Assembly (NCBI GenBank): GCA_030066795.1
Contig: JASJAW010000012.1
Span: forward strand, 1 to 64,000
Origin: Dinoroseobacter sp.
Lineage (GTDB): Bacteria; Pseudomonadota; Alphaproteobacteria; Rhodobacterales; Rhodobacteraceae
Reading direction: 5' to 3'
DNA length: 64,000 bases
A program made the position numbers and the translations under genes. Shown here in pieces: positions 9,650 to 17,708 of the stretch. The notes below the pieces were generated by a model that saw only the letters and a program-made list of their open reading frames with translations, was not told the origin of the DNA and ran no database searches. The stretch's first letter is position 1; the number at the start of each line of letters is the position of its first letter.

Positions 9650-11083
9650 ATGCTTCGGACTTTCCTGACGACACTGGTTGCCATGACGCTTCTGACCGGC
9701 CCGTCGTCGGCTGAAGGCGACTATTCCGGCATCACGATCAAACGCGGCTACCCGCTGCCGGCGGATGGCGAGCGGCTTATCGAGAACCTGAAGCTCAATC
9801 GCGCAATCGAACTGTTTTTGTGGTCCTTGCCCGTCAACCAGAGCTATGCGGGCCGCGACGGTGTCCGGGCGGCGTCCGGGGGCGGCGATCTCGACATCAA
9901 CTATATCGGCGACTTCTCGGACCACCGCGTCGGCCTCTCGACATTGAACAACGAGACGATCTACGTGATCGTCCACCTGGACTTGTCGGATGGTCCGGTT
10001 GTCTACGAACAGCCGGTCATGGATGCTAAGGGCTACATGTTCGGGTCCATCGTCGACATCTGGCAGGTGGCGATGACCGATGTCGGGGTCCCACCCGTTG
10101 CACCAGACATGGGCAAAGGCGGCAAGTACCTCATCCTTCCCCCCGGCTACGAGGGCGACGTGCCCAGCGGCTATTTCGTTATAGAAAGCACGTCGAACCT
10201 GGTCACGCTGGGCCTGCGGTCGGTCATGCTGGGCGACGCTACGGCAGACGATGCGATCGCCCGGGCGCGGTCAATCAAGGTCTACCACCATTTTGAACCA
10301 GAACGGGCGCAGGTCTACACCGATATCGCCGACACGGTCATTCCCGCCGAGATCGACACGGGCGTGGGCGCCTTCCGCCGCATGCATGCCTACATCAACT
10401 CGGAACCGATCCGCGAGAGCGACCTCTACATGGTCGGTATGTTGCAGTCGATCGGAATCGAGAAAGGCAAACCGTTCCCCGAAGACGACGCCAGCCTCGC
10501 GCTCTATCAGCGTGCCGCGGAACTGGGCTGGATGACCGCCAAGCAGAATACCACGTTCAGCTGGGAGCCCGGGCTCTTCGGCGGTTGGCTGGCGGTCGGT
10601 TTGCCGGACACGTGGACGCCCGATTACACCGCAGAGAATGCCATTCTGGTCGATCGGCGTGCCGCATACTTCACGTTGGGCATCTGGCCGCCACGGAACA
10701 TGGGCACCTCGACCTTCTATACCATCGCCTTTCGCGACGCCAATGATGCCCCGTTGATGACTGGCGGAAACTACAAGATGACGTTGCCACCGGACGTTCC
10801 GGTCGCCAGCTTCTGGTCGGTCATCCTCTATGACGCTGAGCGGTTCACCATGATTGAGAATCCCTACGGCAAGTACACGGTCAATTCGCTGAATGAGAAC
10901 CTCGCGATCAACGCGGACGGGTCGGTGGACGTGTATTTCGGCCCGGACGCCCCCGACGGCCTAGAGGAGAACTGGATCCCCACCACGGAAAACGACTTCT
11001 TTGTTGGTGTCCGGTTCTACGCGCCGGACATGAACCGCCTTGGCAAGACCTGGGCGCTGGAACGCCCGGCGTCGATTGATTGA
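9650..11083 (+). CDS. Exported DUF1254/DUF1214 protein (paralogue 6)
   Basis: A 477-residue protein, ATG 9650 behind AAGGAGG. The signal peptide is short (cleavage near residue 22, SSAEG). DUF1254 elements are STLNNETIYVIVHLDLSDGP and GKGGKYLILPPGYEGDVPSG. DUF1214 elements are VPVASFWSVILYDAERFTMI, NADGSVDVYFGPDAPDGLEE and NWIPTTENDFFVGVRFYAP. It is the most separated member, with 143 bases before it, and could have its own promoter, though none is obvious. Confidence 0.85.
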   Translation: MLRTFLTTLVAMTLLTGPSSAEGDYSGITIKRGYPLPADGERLIENLKLNRAIELFLWSLPVNQSYAGRDGVRAASGGGDLDINYIGDFSDHRVGLSTLNNETIYVIVHLDLSDGPVVYEQPVMDAKGYMFGSIVDIWQVAMTDVGVPPVAPDMGKGGKYLILPPGYEGDVPSGYFVIESTSNLVTLGLRSVMLGDATADDAIARARSIKVYHHFEPERAQVYTDIADTVIPAEIDTGVGAFRRMHAYINSEPIRESDLYMVGMLQSIGIEKGKPFPEDDASLALYQRAAELGWMTAKQNTTFSWEPGLFGGWLAVGLPDTWTPDYTAENAILVDRRAAYFTLGIWPPRNMGTSTFYTIAFRDANDAPLMTGGNYKMTLPPDVPVASFWSVILYDAERFTMIENPYGKYTVNSLNENLAINADGSVDVYFGPDAPDGLEENWIPTTENDFFVGVRFYAPDMNRLGKTWALERPASID

Positions 11084-11100
11084 AAGAGGAAGGAATTGAC

Positions 11101-12183
11101 ATGAAACGGAAATTGAAAACGACGACTCTCGCTGCACTATTCGCCAGCACCGCCTTGAGTGCTATGGCTGCCGATCCTTTCTCTACTGTCGCCACGGTTG
11201 ACTCAAGCGGCTGGAAATATGACCCGGCAGACACGGGCATGACGGTTGAGCAGTTCGTCAATGCCGAAGGTCTGCACATAATGACCAACATGCAAAACAT
11301 GGCTGGTGGCGTGAACAAGCTTTTCCATTTCACGGAACTTGCGAGTGCCGACACTGTATGGGTGGTGTCACCCAATAACGACGTCATTTACTCGGTGGGT
11401 ACTGTTGATCTTTCGGAAGGCTTCACTGTTCACGTTCCAGAAGACGGCGACCGCTACATTACGCTGCAGATCATCACGCAGGAGCACACGGCTTCGAGCC
11501 ATGTGGGGGCCGGCGTGTACGAGTTCGCGAAAGGTCACTTTAACGGTACGCACGCGATCGTCGGAATTCGTGTTGGCACGGACGCCACGGCCGAGGACGT
11601 CAAACACATCGTCGAAAACGTGCAGCCACGTATGCGGATCGTTGCCAACTCTGCGGAGCCGGTGCCAGCCTATGACGAAGAGCAGCTACTCAAGACCCGT
11701 GCGCACGTCATCCAGGGTTACAACGAGCTGCCCAACCTGAACGGTGCCGCGGTTGCTAAAGTTGAGAACATCACTGATTGGGAGAAGTTCACCTACGCAT
11801 TGTCGGGTGGTTGGGGAATGAATTTTGATGAGATCTCAATGTACGCGCCGACCCTGCCGGTCAGCGCGGACCAGAACAAGTGCTACACGATCACCTTCGA
11901 CACACCAGAGGTCAACGATTTCTGGTCAGTAACTGTGTACAACAGCCAGAATTATCTGATGGCGGACGACTACAACATCGTCAACACAGGCAACGCTACT
12001 CTGAACGAGGATGGCAAGTCCGTTACCATCCACGCGACCAACAACATCGCTGACGGCGAGAAGTATGATAATTTCCTGCTGGTTAGCGAAGACAACTGGA
12101 CGGCACTGCTTCGGGCCTATGGCGTCAAAGATGTGAAGGCCTTCGCTAACTTTGATGCGCCGGACTGGACTGAGTGCAATTAA
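11101..12183 (+). CDS. Exported DUF1254/DUF1214 protein, short form (paralogue 7)
   Basis: A 360-residue protein, start ATG 11101 behind GAGGAAGGA; the longer TTG frame overlaps the previous gene and is disfavoured. The signal peptide ends SAMAAD. It has SPNNDVIYSVGTVDLSEGF as the DUF1254 core and NDFWSVTVYNSQNYLMADDY as the DUF1214 core. Like paralogue 1 it is short and has a Cys just before the DUF1214 core (KCYTITFDTPE), so the two short forms bracket the five long ones. Its codon choice (many GTT, GCT, AAC-ACC mixtures) looks slightly less GC-biased at third positions than its neighbours. Function unknown. Confidence 0.85.
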   Translation: MKRKLKTTTLAALFASTALSAMAADPFSTVATVDSSGWKYDPADTGMTVEQFVNAEGLHIMTNMQNMAGGVNKLFHFTELASADTVWVVSPNNDVIYSVGTVDLSEGFTVHVPEDGDRYITLQIITQEHTASSHVGAGVYEFAKGHFNGTHAIVGIRVGTDATAEDVKHIVENVQPRMRIVANSAEPVPAYDEEQLLKTRAHVIQGYNELPNLNGAAVAKVENITDWEKFTYALSGGWGMNFDEISMYAPTLPVSADQNKCYTITFDTPEVNDFWSVTVYNSQNYLMADDYNIVNTGNATLNEDGKSVTIHATNNIADGEKYDNFLLVSEDNWTALLRAYGVKDVKAFANFDAPDWTECN

Positions 12184-12209
12184 CTCCAGGCCGGCTGAGC
12201 GATCCAGTC

Positions 12210-12450
12210 GGTCGGTAAAGACGCCACGCACAAGCCCTTCGTCTTTCCTGAGGTCAAGGGCGGGTCTGACTATGCGGCGTCCTTTCTGCCGGTGCCGATT
12301 GCTGCCTTCTTCTCTATTACCGTCGACAGCCCTGAAAACTATCTGATGTCTACCGCAGCATCTCTCGCGCGGTCCGTAATGACACTCTCGGCGCAAGGCT
12401 TCACACCCGAAAACGAAGGCGGTCAGCTTCCTGCCGGATTTGGTGGAAAC
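12210..12450 (+). pseudogene. Debris of DUF1214 and DUF1254 gene ends
   Basis: Conceptual reading from 12210 gives a DUF1214-like piece (PVPIAAFFSITVDSPENYLM), comparable with DFWSVTVYNSQNYLM of the gene just upstream. It runs straight into a piece like the signal-peptide junction of paralogue 3. The 21-base string from GCGCAAGG to CACCCGAA occurs both near 5202 and near 12392. No full domain remains and there is no convincing start signal. I read it as a C-terminal remnant joined to an N-terminal remnant of two lost cluster members. Confidence 0.65.
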
Positions 12451-12783
12451 AGAGGTTCGAATTTCTCTGCAAAAGCATCAAGCGGCTTTGTCCGCCGTCC
12501 AGACATCTGCGGGTACCGAAAGCGAGCAGGTGCAGCGAATGACAGCAATGCCAGCTGTGATCGCAGCATTTGAAGCAAATGCTCAAGGTCAAGTATGGGC
12601 CGAGAGCTTTTGTTTTCTCTAGAACTTTGAATGGCAGGTTTGTCCGCATAATTGCCGTTCACTACGGCTTAGCCGCTTAGCTCATGGGGTCAAGCACGCA
12701 GCAAGGGCGCTCTGTATAGCCCGTGCGCGCGAGCGGCATAGTGCGCTGACCAATCGTTAAAAACTTAATAGCTGTGGTTCTCC
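12451..12783. other. No supported gene; left flank of the integrated element
   Basis: A short frame at 12440-12622 with an Ala/Gln/Glu-rich helix-like translation continues from the debris, but it has no family likeness and no good ribosome binding site. From about 12640 the DNA has no open frame with support. The left attachment site of the element that starts at 12784 should lie in or near this stretch, but no direct repeat matching the right flank near 18900-19030 could be found by eye. Confidence 0.4.
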
Positions 12784-13053
12784 TTATGAAAGCGCACCAA
12801 GCAAGCGGTTGGCGTCTCGCCTCAACTCGCTCGAAAATTTCCTGACGGCGATGGCTTCCTCGCTGCGTGCACCGTGTTTCCAGTTCGAGTTGGCAGGTCC
12901 TTTGCGCGCTCCCCCGCGTGCGCCGTGCATCCGGCAGACTGGCCACCCGCGAACTGCTGGGGCCCGACAAGGAAGCCCAGTGCGCTTTGAGCGGGCAGAG
13001 CACCGAGGTGCGGAGTTCGCGGCGTGCAAGGGGTCGTCGTCATTTTTCGTCAC
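12784..13053 (-). CDS. Small HGxRGG-motif protein of the integrated element
   Basis: An 89-residue basic protein. The GTG at 13053 follows AAGGGGGC and overlaps the upstream gene's end, so it was preferred to the ATG at 13101 (105 residues). It carries CSARSKRTGLPCRAPAVRG then CRMHGARGGARKGPANSNWK, a Cys/His/Arg/Gly-rich pattern common in short proteins of alphaproteobacterial phage-like islands. The spaced Cys and His residues could bind zinc. It is the last gene of the element's operon. Function unknown. Confidence 0.6.
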   Translation of the reverse strand: MTKNDDDPLHAANSAPRCSARSKRTGLPCRAPAVRGWPVCRMHGARGGARKGPANSNWKHGARSEEAIAVRKFSSELRRDANRLLGALS

Positions 13054-13585
13054 TGTCCGCCCCCTTGGCTTCCACGCTTCCGACAATGGCCTGTCCACCA
13101 TCTTCGACAGTCACGCGTTCGACCCTAACGGTCTGCTGAGCCTTTGCGCGGTAGCGTTTCAAAGCCTGCATCTGGGTCGTGAACGTTCGCGCCAGTTTGT
13201 TAAACGCGCGTTCGGCGCCTTCCTGTTGCTGGAGTGTCTCAACATGGTTCAAGCGCCTTGCCAGCGTCATCGTGGCTTGGTGGGTAGCAGCCATCTGAGA
13301 CAACAAAAGCACCTCGATTGCATCCCTTGGCTTCATGATATCAACAAACCCAAGGGCAAAGCCCGCCGTGGCTTCGTCTACTCGGTTACCTTCAGAGCCG
13401 AGCACCGATAACCCGCGTATAACCTCTTTGATCACACCCGTGTTTGGGGTGGCCTCGACAATCCGCTCCCAGTCCCCGTGGACATCAATGTTCAACTTAC
13501 CTTCTTCGGTCCACGCCAAGGAGACCATCGGTTCATTGCACCGGCTCTTGTCGATCTCGTTCGCTTTAGCCTTTACGAGTTTCAT
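13040..13585 (-). CDS. Hypothetical protein of the integrated element
   Basis: A 181-residue protein when started at ATG 13585, which has AAAGGG upstream; the 232-residue frame from 13738 adds an unlikely basic leader overlapping the next gene upstream. The product is mostly helical and charged, with MAATHQATMTLARRLNHVET in the second half. No family was recognised. It lies between the two other small element genes with overlapping ends, so it is probably co-transcribed from the AlpA/primase side. Confidence 0.6.
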   Translation of the reverse strand: MKLVKAKANEIDKSRCNEPMVSLAWTEEGKLNIDVHGDWERIVEATPNTGVIKEVIRGLSVLGSEGNRVDEATAGFALGFVDIMKPRDAIEVLLLSQMAATHQATMTLARRLNHVETLQQQEGAERAFNKLARTFTTQMQALKRYRAKAQQTVRVERVTVEDGGQAIVGSVEAKGADSDEK

Positions 13586-13679
13586 TGTGGCCCTTTCTAT
13601 GTCGGGGATGACCGCCTGTTCTGACCCTGCTGTCAGGGGGCAGAGGTCGTCTTCGCTTGCTAGAGGTACCGTCCGCCGG

Positions 13680-14033
13680 TCATGCGCCGTCCTCCCACGT
13701 TTGCGTTTCAGGGCTCCACGATTTTCCGGCCGGGCCATGCTTTTCCCACTCGGAGAGGGTTCGCCAATCGTCGAGGCTCACCACTTTGCCCGTCCAGGTC
13801 AGAGGGCGACCACCGGGGCTGGTGCCGTAGGGACTTCCGCCATTTTGCGAAAAAGCTGATTTCCGCTCGGGTGCTTGCGACTTTCGCGACATTTGCGACT
13901 TTTGGGCCGTTTCGGGCATAGGTGTCGCAAAAGTCGCAGAAGTCGCAGGGGCTACTCGCGGTTTCTCACCTTTTAAGCCTTGCTGTTTTTGTAGCTTTTG
14001 AAGCGCTGCATATGGGTCAAAAATCGCGTTCAT
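13680..14033 (-). CDS. Hypothetical protein with tripeptide repeats
   Basis: A 117-residue protein whose ATG at 14033 overlaps the end of the DUF3987 gene (ATGA). The N-terminal third (MNAIFDPYAALQKLQKQQ) is helical. The middle holds two tripeptide-repeat runs, ATSATFATP and QKSQMSRKSQ, encoded by the inverted 9-bp iterons at 13876-13947. The C-terminus has LTWTGKVVSLDDWRTLSEW then a short acidic end. No known family. The repeats may serve the DNA rather than the protein. Confidence 0.6.
   Translation of the reverse strand: MNAIFDPYAALQKLQKQQGLKGEKPRVAPATSATFATPMPETAQKSQMSRKSQAPERKSAFSQNGGSPYGTSPGGRPLTWTGKVVSLDDWRTLSEWEKHGPAGKSWSPETQTWEDGA
13876..13947. repeat. Two inverted triplets of 9-bp iterons
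   Basis: Three contiguous 9-mers, TGCGACTTT, CGCGACATT and TGCGACTTT (13876-13902), are followed after 18 bases by three in inverted orientation, GGTGTCGCA, AAAGTCGCA and GAAGTCGCA (13921-13947). All share the core GCGAC or its complement. They lie inside a small gene next to the replication-type genes of the element. Such arrays often bind an initiator or repressor. The arrangement is seen directly; origin function is inference. Confidence 0.6.
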
Positions 14034-15544
14034 GACGACACCACCCTATAAGCGAGTTGGCGGGACTGGCCGTCGACGATTGCCCCCTTTTCCAATGCTT
14101 CCAGCCAACCGTGAGCCGCAAGGGTTTTCATCAGCTTTTTGGCGACGACGGTTTCCCGAGCAAAGTTTGGACCGAACCTGACCACGTCGCGTGGGATTAG
14201 GTTGTCTGACGAACGGTTCTCGCTAACCGCGATAGACGGCCAACTGTTGTGAACCCATTGCAGGAGACGGTTGGCGGCGTCCGTTTCGGCTGAGACCTCT
14301 GCAGCCTCCGACAGCCGCTGGGCCTCAGACAAGTAGAAAGCCGCCAAAGCGATAGCGTCGGCCATAGTGTCAGGGGAAACTTCTGCTGCGTTCAAGTTGT
14401 TCCAGAGCGTTAGAACGCCAGCTATCCGAGCCGCTTGCTCGGGAGACTTTGAGGCGAACGCCCTGATATGCTCAAGCGGACCGCCACTGCCCTGCGCCTT
14501 TTCGGTTTCCTGGTAATATTGGAATAACAGCTCCCGAGCGCCTTCTGACATTGGCAAAAGTCGCGGCTCCAGCTCTTGCGGCGCGTCTTCTTTGACTGGT
14601 TTCGCTGCGTTCAAGAGCGCGGAAACGCGCTGACCCATTGCTACAACCGCTACATCTGCTGCGCTACTCGTGCTTCGCGCAAGGCGTGTGCCAATCGCGC
14701 TTTGGGGCTGCGCAATCAGGAACCGCGCAAGGAACCCTTGGCCGCTGGCGACCGGATCGCAAAGTAGTGGACGGGCCGCGATAGGCTGAACCATCAGGTG
14801 CATCGCTAAACGCCGCCCATACAGCGTGGAGGCTCCGTCACCGCTGCGCACGCGGTCCAGCGCTTCGCCGCCCCACAGAGACGACAGCCCTGCCACGGTC
14901 TTCAGGCGGTTGTCCGAGTTCATAGCGTGGCCACCAAGGAAGCCACCGCCTTCGTCCGAGAAGACCCCAAGACCAGGCTGACCGGTTTGGTAGAGCTTCA
15001 CCAACCCTTCAAGCGTCGGCTCCTGTGCGGTGAGCTTCGGCGACAGCGGTCTTGCCGGTTCCGGACCGAGATTGCGCAGGTCGGCTTCTGCGGCAGCGGC
15101 TGCATCAAGCTTTGAGCCCGTCGCATCGCGGATCAGCCGGTCACGCTTGGCCTGCCAGACTTTGTGCGCCAGCTCCCAGGTCTGCATTTCGTCGCGATAG
15201 GTCTCCGCATGATCCCGCTCGTGGTCTTTGACGCCCTGCATCAGCAGCCGGTCACATGCGCTTTTACGTTCACCGGATTGAGCCACGGTCAAAAGAAACA
15301 GCGATGTCGGGGCATCAGGTCCAAGGGTCTCAACATTGGCGTGCGCCTGCACGGCCAGCGAGGCAACGGCTAAGGCTGATTGAGCCGCAATGGCGACAGG
15401 CGCCTGCGTCTGACGCTGCACGGCCAGTACAGCCGCCTTAAGGTGGCCCAACGCGTTGACGGGATAGTCTTCGCCACGCGGTATCTCGCGAACAAGTGGT
15501 TGCGGTCCCTCGGGCTTGTATTCGTGGGGAACAACAACGTTCAT
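14030..15544 (-). CDS. DUF3987-domain protein of the integrated element
   Basis: A 504-residue protein with the hallmarks of DUF3987 (YfjI-like), a family common in phage-like islands beside primase genes. Residues 30-75 contain LGHLKAAVLAVQRQTQAPVA, and a degenerate nucleotide-binding-like turn VAQSGERKSACDRLLM comes next. VFSDEGGGFLGGHAM, AGLSSLWGGEALDRVRSG and LARFLIAQPQS follow. The C-terminal 100 residues look like a winged-helix region (RDVVRFGPNFARETVVAKKL). The start overlaps the primase-like gene's end at 15541. Family members are thought to act with the toprim protein in replication; the exact activity is not established. Confidence 0.8.
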   Translation of the reverse strand: MNVVVPHEYKPEGPQPLVREIPRGEDYPVNALGHLKAAVLAVQRQTQAPVAIAAQSALAVASLAVQAHANVETLGPDAPTSLFLLTVAQSGERKSACDRLLMQGVKDHERDHAETYRDEMQTWELAHKVWQAKRDRLIRDATGSKLDAAAAAEADLRNLGPEPARPLSPKLTAQEPTLEGLVKLYQTGQPGLGVFSDEGGGFLGGHAMNSDNRLKTVAGLSSLWGGEALDRVRSGDGASTLYGRRLAMHLMVQPIAARPLLCDPVASGQGFLARFLIAQPQSAIGTRLARSTSSAADVAVVAMGQRVSALLNAAKPVKEDAPQELEPRLLPMSEGARELLFQYYQETEKAQGSGGPLEHIRAFASKSPEQAARIAGVLTLWNNLNAAEVSPDTMADAIALAAFYLSEAQRLSEAAEVSAETDAANRLLQWVHNSWPSIAVSENRSSDNLIPRDVVRFGPNFARETVVAKKLMKTLAAHGWLEALEKGAIVDGQSRQLAYRVVSS

Positions 15545-16410
15545 ACCGCCACCTCCTGCTTGCGGAGGACGTCGTTCCAGTCCTGGCCATCGGGTGCGGG
15601 GAGCAGAGACACCGTCCAGCCAAGCCCGTGCGCGCGGGCGGCGAGGTCGTTTCCAGCAGCCCTGCCTTCGGGGTCTCCGTCGGTCGCAACAACGAGGTTG
15701 CCGGGACGTTCAGGCAGGCGCAGGCCTTTCATGCCGCTGGTTGAAAGCGCGGCCCAGACGGTTGCGGGTTCGCTGAGAAGGCCTGAGAGCAACGACAGGC
15801 CGGTCTCAATGCCCTCGCAAACGACAAGCGGTCCGAGCGTCTCTGACAGGCGCACGGCGCCACCTCGGCAGGGGCCAAGCATCATCTTCGCGTTGTTAGA
15901 AAGCCTGTTGCCGGTCTTCGTGAAGAAGGTGCGATGCACACCGCCAGACGAGACGTTGGCAACCATCGCGCTGCAGTAACGTCCGCTCGGTTGGTGGTAG
16001 GCGTCCGGCAACCAGCGCAGCGTGTCAGGCAGGTTGCAAGTAATGCCGCGTGACCGGAGGTACTGCTCGCCCTTGGTTCCGGCGAGTGGTTGGCTGGAGC
16101 CCCACAAGCAACGGGCACGCTCTAGCTTCTTGGCGTCATCCGCCTTGCGATCCCGTTCAGCCTTTTCCAAAGCACATGGGTCAATTTCGACATTGCCGCT
16201 TGCGATGCCGGAGGCGACCAAAAGGTCTCTGAAGTCGCAACTCGACTTCTTGCAGTTCATCAGCAACCGCTCGCCATCGTTGCGGATGCCAAGTGCCGTC
16301 TGATCTCGGCGGCGCTCTGGCTGACAGATAGGACACGGGGCTGTGCCGTAGCTGCCGTACCACTTGCCGCCAAGGTCGTGTGTGAGCTGGGCGGGGTCGA
16401 TAGCATTCAT
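15541..16410 (-). CDS. Toprim-domain primase-like protein
   Basis: A 289-residue protein with an N-terminal zinc-ribbon-like segment (CPIC near residue 26, and a Cys pair CKKSSC near residue 53). A toprim core follows: VVCEGIETGLSLLSGL with the catalytic Glu, then NLVVATDGDPEGRAAGNDLA with the D-x-D metal site. This matches the short island primases, P4-alpha-like but lacking a helicase domain. It probably primes element replication with the DUF3987 protein, with which it overlaps. Start ATG 16410 overlaps the end of the upstream gene. Confidence 0.8.
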   Translation of the reverse strand: MNAIDPAQLTHDLGGKWYGSYGTAPCPICQPERRRDQTALGIRNDGERLLMNCKKSSCDFRDLLVASGIASGNVEIDPCALEKAERDRKADDAKKLERARCLWGSSQPLAGTKGEQYLRSRGITCNLPDTLRWLPDAYHQPSGRYCSAMVANVSSGGVHRTFFTKTGNRLSNNAKMMLGPCRGGAVRLSETLGPLVVCEGIETGLSLLSGLLSEPATVWAALSTSGMKGLRLPERPGNLVVATDGDPEGRAAGNDLAARAHGLGWTVSLLPAPDGQDWNDVLRKQEVAV

Positions 16411-16646
16411 GATGCGACCTCCCCGCCATCGCAGCCAAGCGCGGCCTCAGCGGTTTTTGCTGCGTCTGCCGGATCGAGCGCCCGGAGTGCCATGAAGGCG
16501 AGACTTACGCGCTCTTCCAAGGTAAGGCGCTTCCGAATGACGATGCGGAAGCCGAACCATGCATCTTGCGTCCCGAGGGTCAAAACGTAGCCCAGCATCC
16601 GCGTAACGCGTTCGTGGGGCTCGGCGTTTGTTGTTAGTGTTGTCAT
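16407..16646 (-). CDS. Small hypothetical protein of the integrated element
   Basis: A 79-residue protein coupled to the primase-like gene by an ATGA overlap at 16407. It contains HERVTRMLGYVLTLGTQDAW and an alanine-rich helical second half. No family was recognised. Its place between the AlpA-like regulator and the primase suggests a replication accessory or host-takeover factor, which is inference from position only. Confidence 0.55.
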   Translation of the reverse strand: MTTLTTNAEPHERVTRMLGYVLTLGTQDAWFGFRIVIRKRLTLEERVSLAFMALRALDPADAAKTAEAALGCDGGEVAS

Positions 16647-16750
16647 TACTGTCGTTTCCTCAAAGCTTGAAGGAAGCAGGCCGACGCGGTATTCTCGTGT
16701 TGCAGCATGAGAAGTTTCGCCCCTGCCCGGATCCTTCGGGTGGGGGTTTC

Positions 16751-16939
16751 TTATGTGGCATCACGCGCTGCAGTGGCTTCCGCGATGAAGTTTTCGACGT
16801 CAGATGCGGGCCAGCGCGACAAGTTGCCGAGCTTGATCGGGCGGGGGAACTTGCCCTCTTGTACCCATTTCCAGAAGGTCGAAATGGCGCAGCCGATTGC
16901 AGCGGCGCATTCTCGGTCGGTGTAGAGTATATTGGTCAT
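16751..16939 (-). CDS. AlpA-like excisionase/transcriptional regulator
   Basis: A 62-residue single-domain protein of the AlpA/MerR-like winged-helix type: TDRECAAAIGCAISTFWKWV then GKFPRPIKLGNLSRW and ASDVENFIAE. The W-x-x-DVENF end is typical of the family. ATG 16939 fits usual AlpA length; a GTG at 16966 would add nine residues. In P4-like elements AlpA proteins activate integrase expression and aid excision. The integrase gene lies upstream on the same strand. Confidence 0.75.
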   Translation of the reverse strand: MTNILYTDRECAAAIGCAISTFWKWVQEGKFPRPIKLGNLSRWPASDVENFIAEATAARDAT

Positions 16940-16997
16940 TGGGAGACCCGAGTTGATTTCTGTCACAACCCAAATTTACCCACCGCCAACTAGTGTT

Positions 16998-17708
16998 TCA
17001 TGCCGGACGTACCGCAGACGTTCGCGGCACAATTGTCAAACGCCCAAGCCCTCCACTAGCTTTGATCCGCCGCTCAATCTGTGCGCGCTTTTTGTTGTTG
17101 CCCCAAACTTCTCGCACAGCGCGAGTGGTCACCTCATGTCGCCCATGTTTTTTGTAAGCGAGCGAAATCAACTCGCTCGCGCTTGGTTCCGTTTTTCGGG
17201 AACGCTCGGCATTCTGCGTTGGTCGAAGGCTGAAGGTATCAACCAGCAACATCATAAGAAGTATGATTGCACCATCTCTAAAGCCATTCTTGGCGCGTTT
17301 TTTGGCGCTAAAACTGCGAGGGCCCTTGTAGACGCCTAGAATAATGGAGCCCGCAGCGAGAGAAAGAATTGGGGTAAGCGGGTCTCTCGCCATAAGCTGC
17401 CGGCCGATCACATGCTTCAACAGCTCAAATGCTTCGCGGTTCTCTATCGCGGCCTCTAGAAGTTGAACGTGTTTTTCCTCGGGGACGTAAAGGTAGCCCT
17501 GCGAAATTCGTTCGTCTCCGATGTAGGCACCTACTTCGTCCGTAGGTTCCGGGGCGTCCACATGTAGAACATCCAGCTCGACTAATAGAGTAAAGTACTC
17601 CATTCCCATGAACCCATTACAGGCGAAGGCTCTCTCCAGTTCGATAAATTCAGCCACTTTGTTGTTAACCAAATCAGCCAAATCAGTATCTGCATTCTGT
17701 TCGGTCAT
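16998..17708 (-). CDS. Hypothetical protein with one hydrophobic segment
   Basis: A 236-residue protein whose ATG overlaps the integrase stop (ATGA at 17705). The N-terminal half is acidic (TDLADLVNNKVAEFIELERA). A hydrophobic region at about residues 112-126 (PILSLAAGSIILGVY) and another at about 148-156 could be membrane-associated. The C-terminal part is basic and resembles a small HTH-like helix bundle (SLAYKKHGRHEVTTRAVREV). No family was recognised. It is cargo of the integrated element. Confidence 0.55.
   Translation of the reverse strand: MTEQNADTDLADLVNNKVAEFIELERAFACNGFMGMEYFTLLVELDVLHVDAPEPTDEVGAYIGDERISQGYLYVPEEKHVQLLEAAIENREAFELLKHVIGRQLMARDPLTPILSLAAGSIILGVYKGPRSFSAKKRAKNGFRDGAIILLMMLLVDTFSLRPTQNAERSRKTEPSASELISLAYKKHGRHEVTTRAVREVWGNNKKRAQIERRIKASGGLGRLTIVPRTSAVRPA

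Noticed and set aside
12450-12480. GTTCGAATT string suggesting a tRNA T-loop
   Set aside because: No acceptor stem or anticodon arm can be drawn around it.
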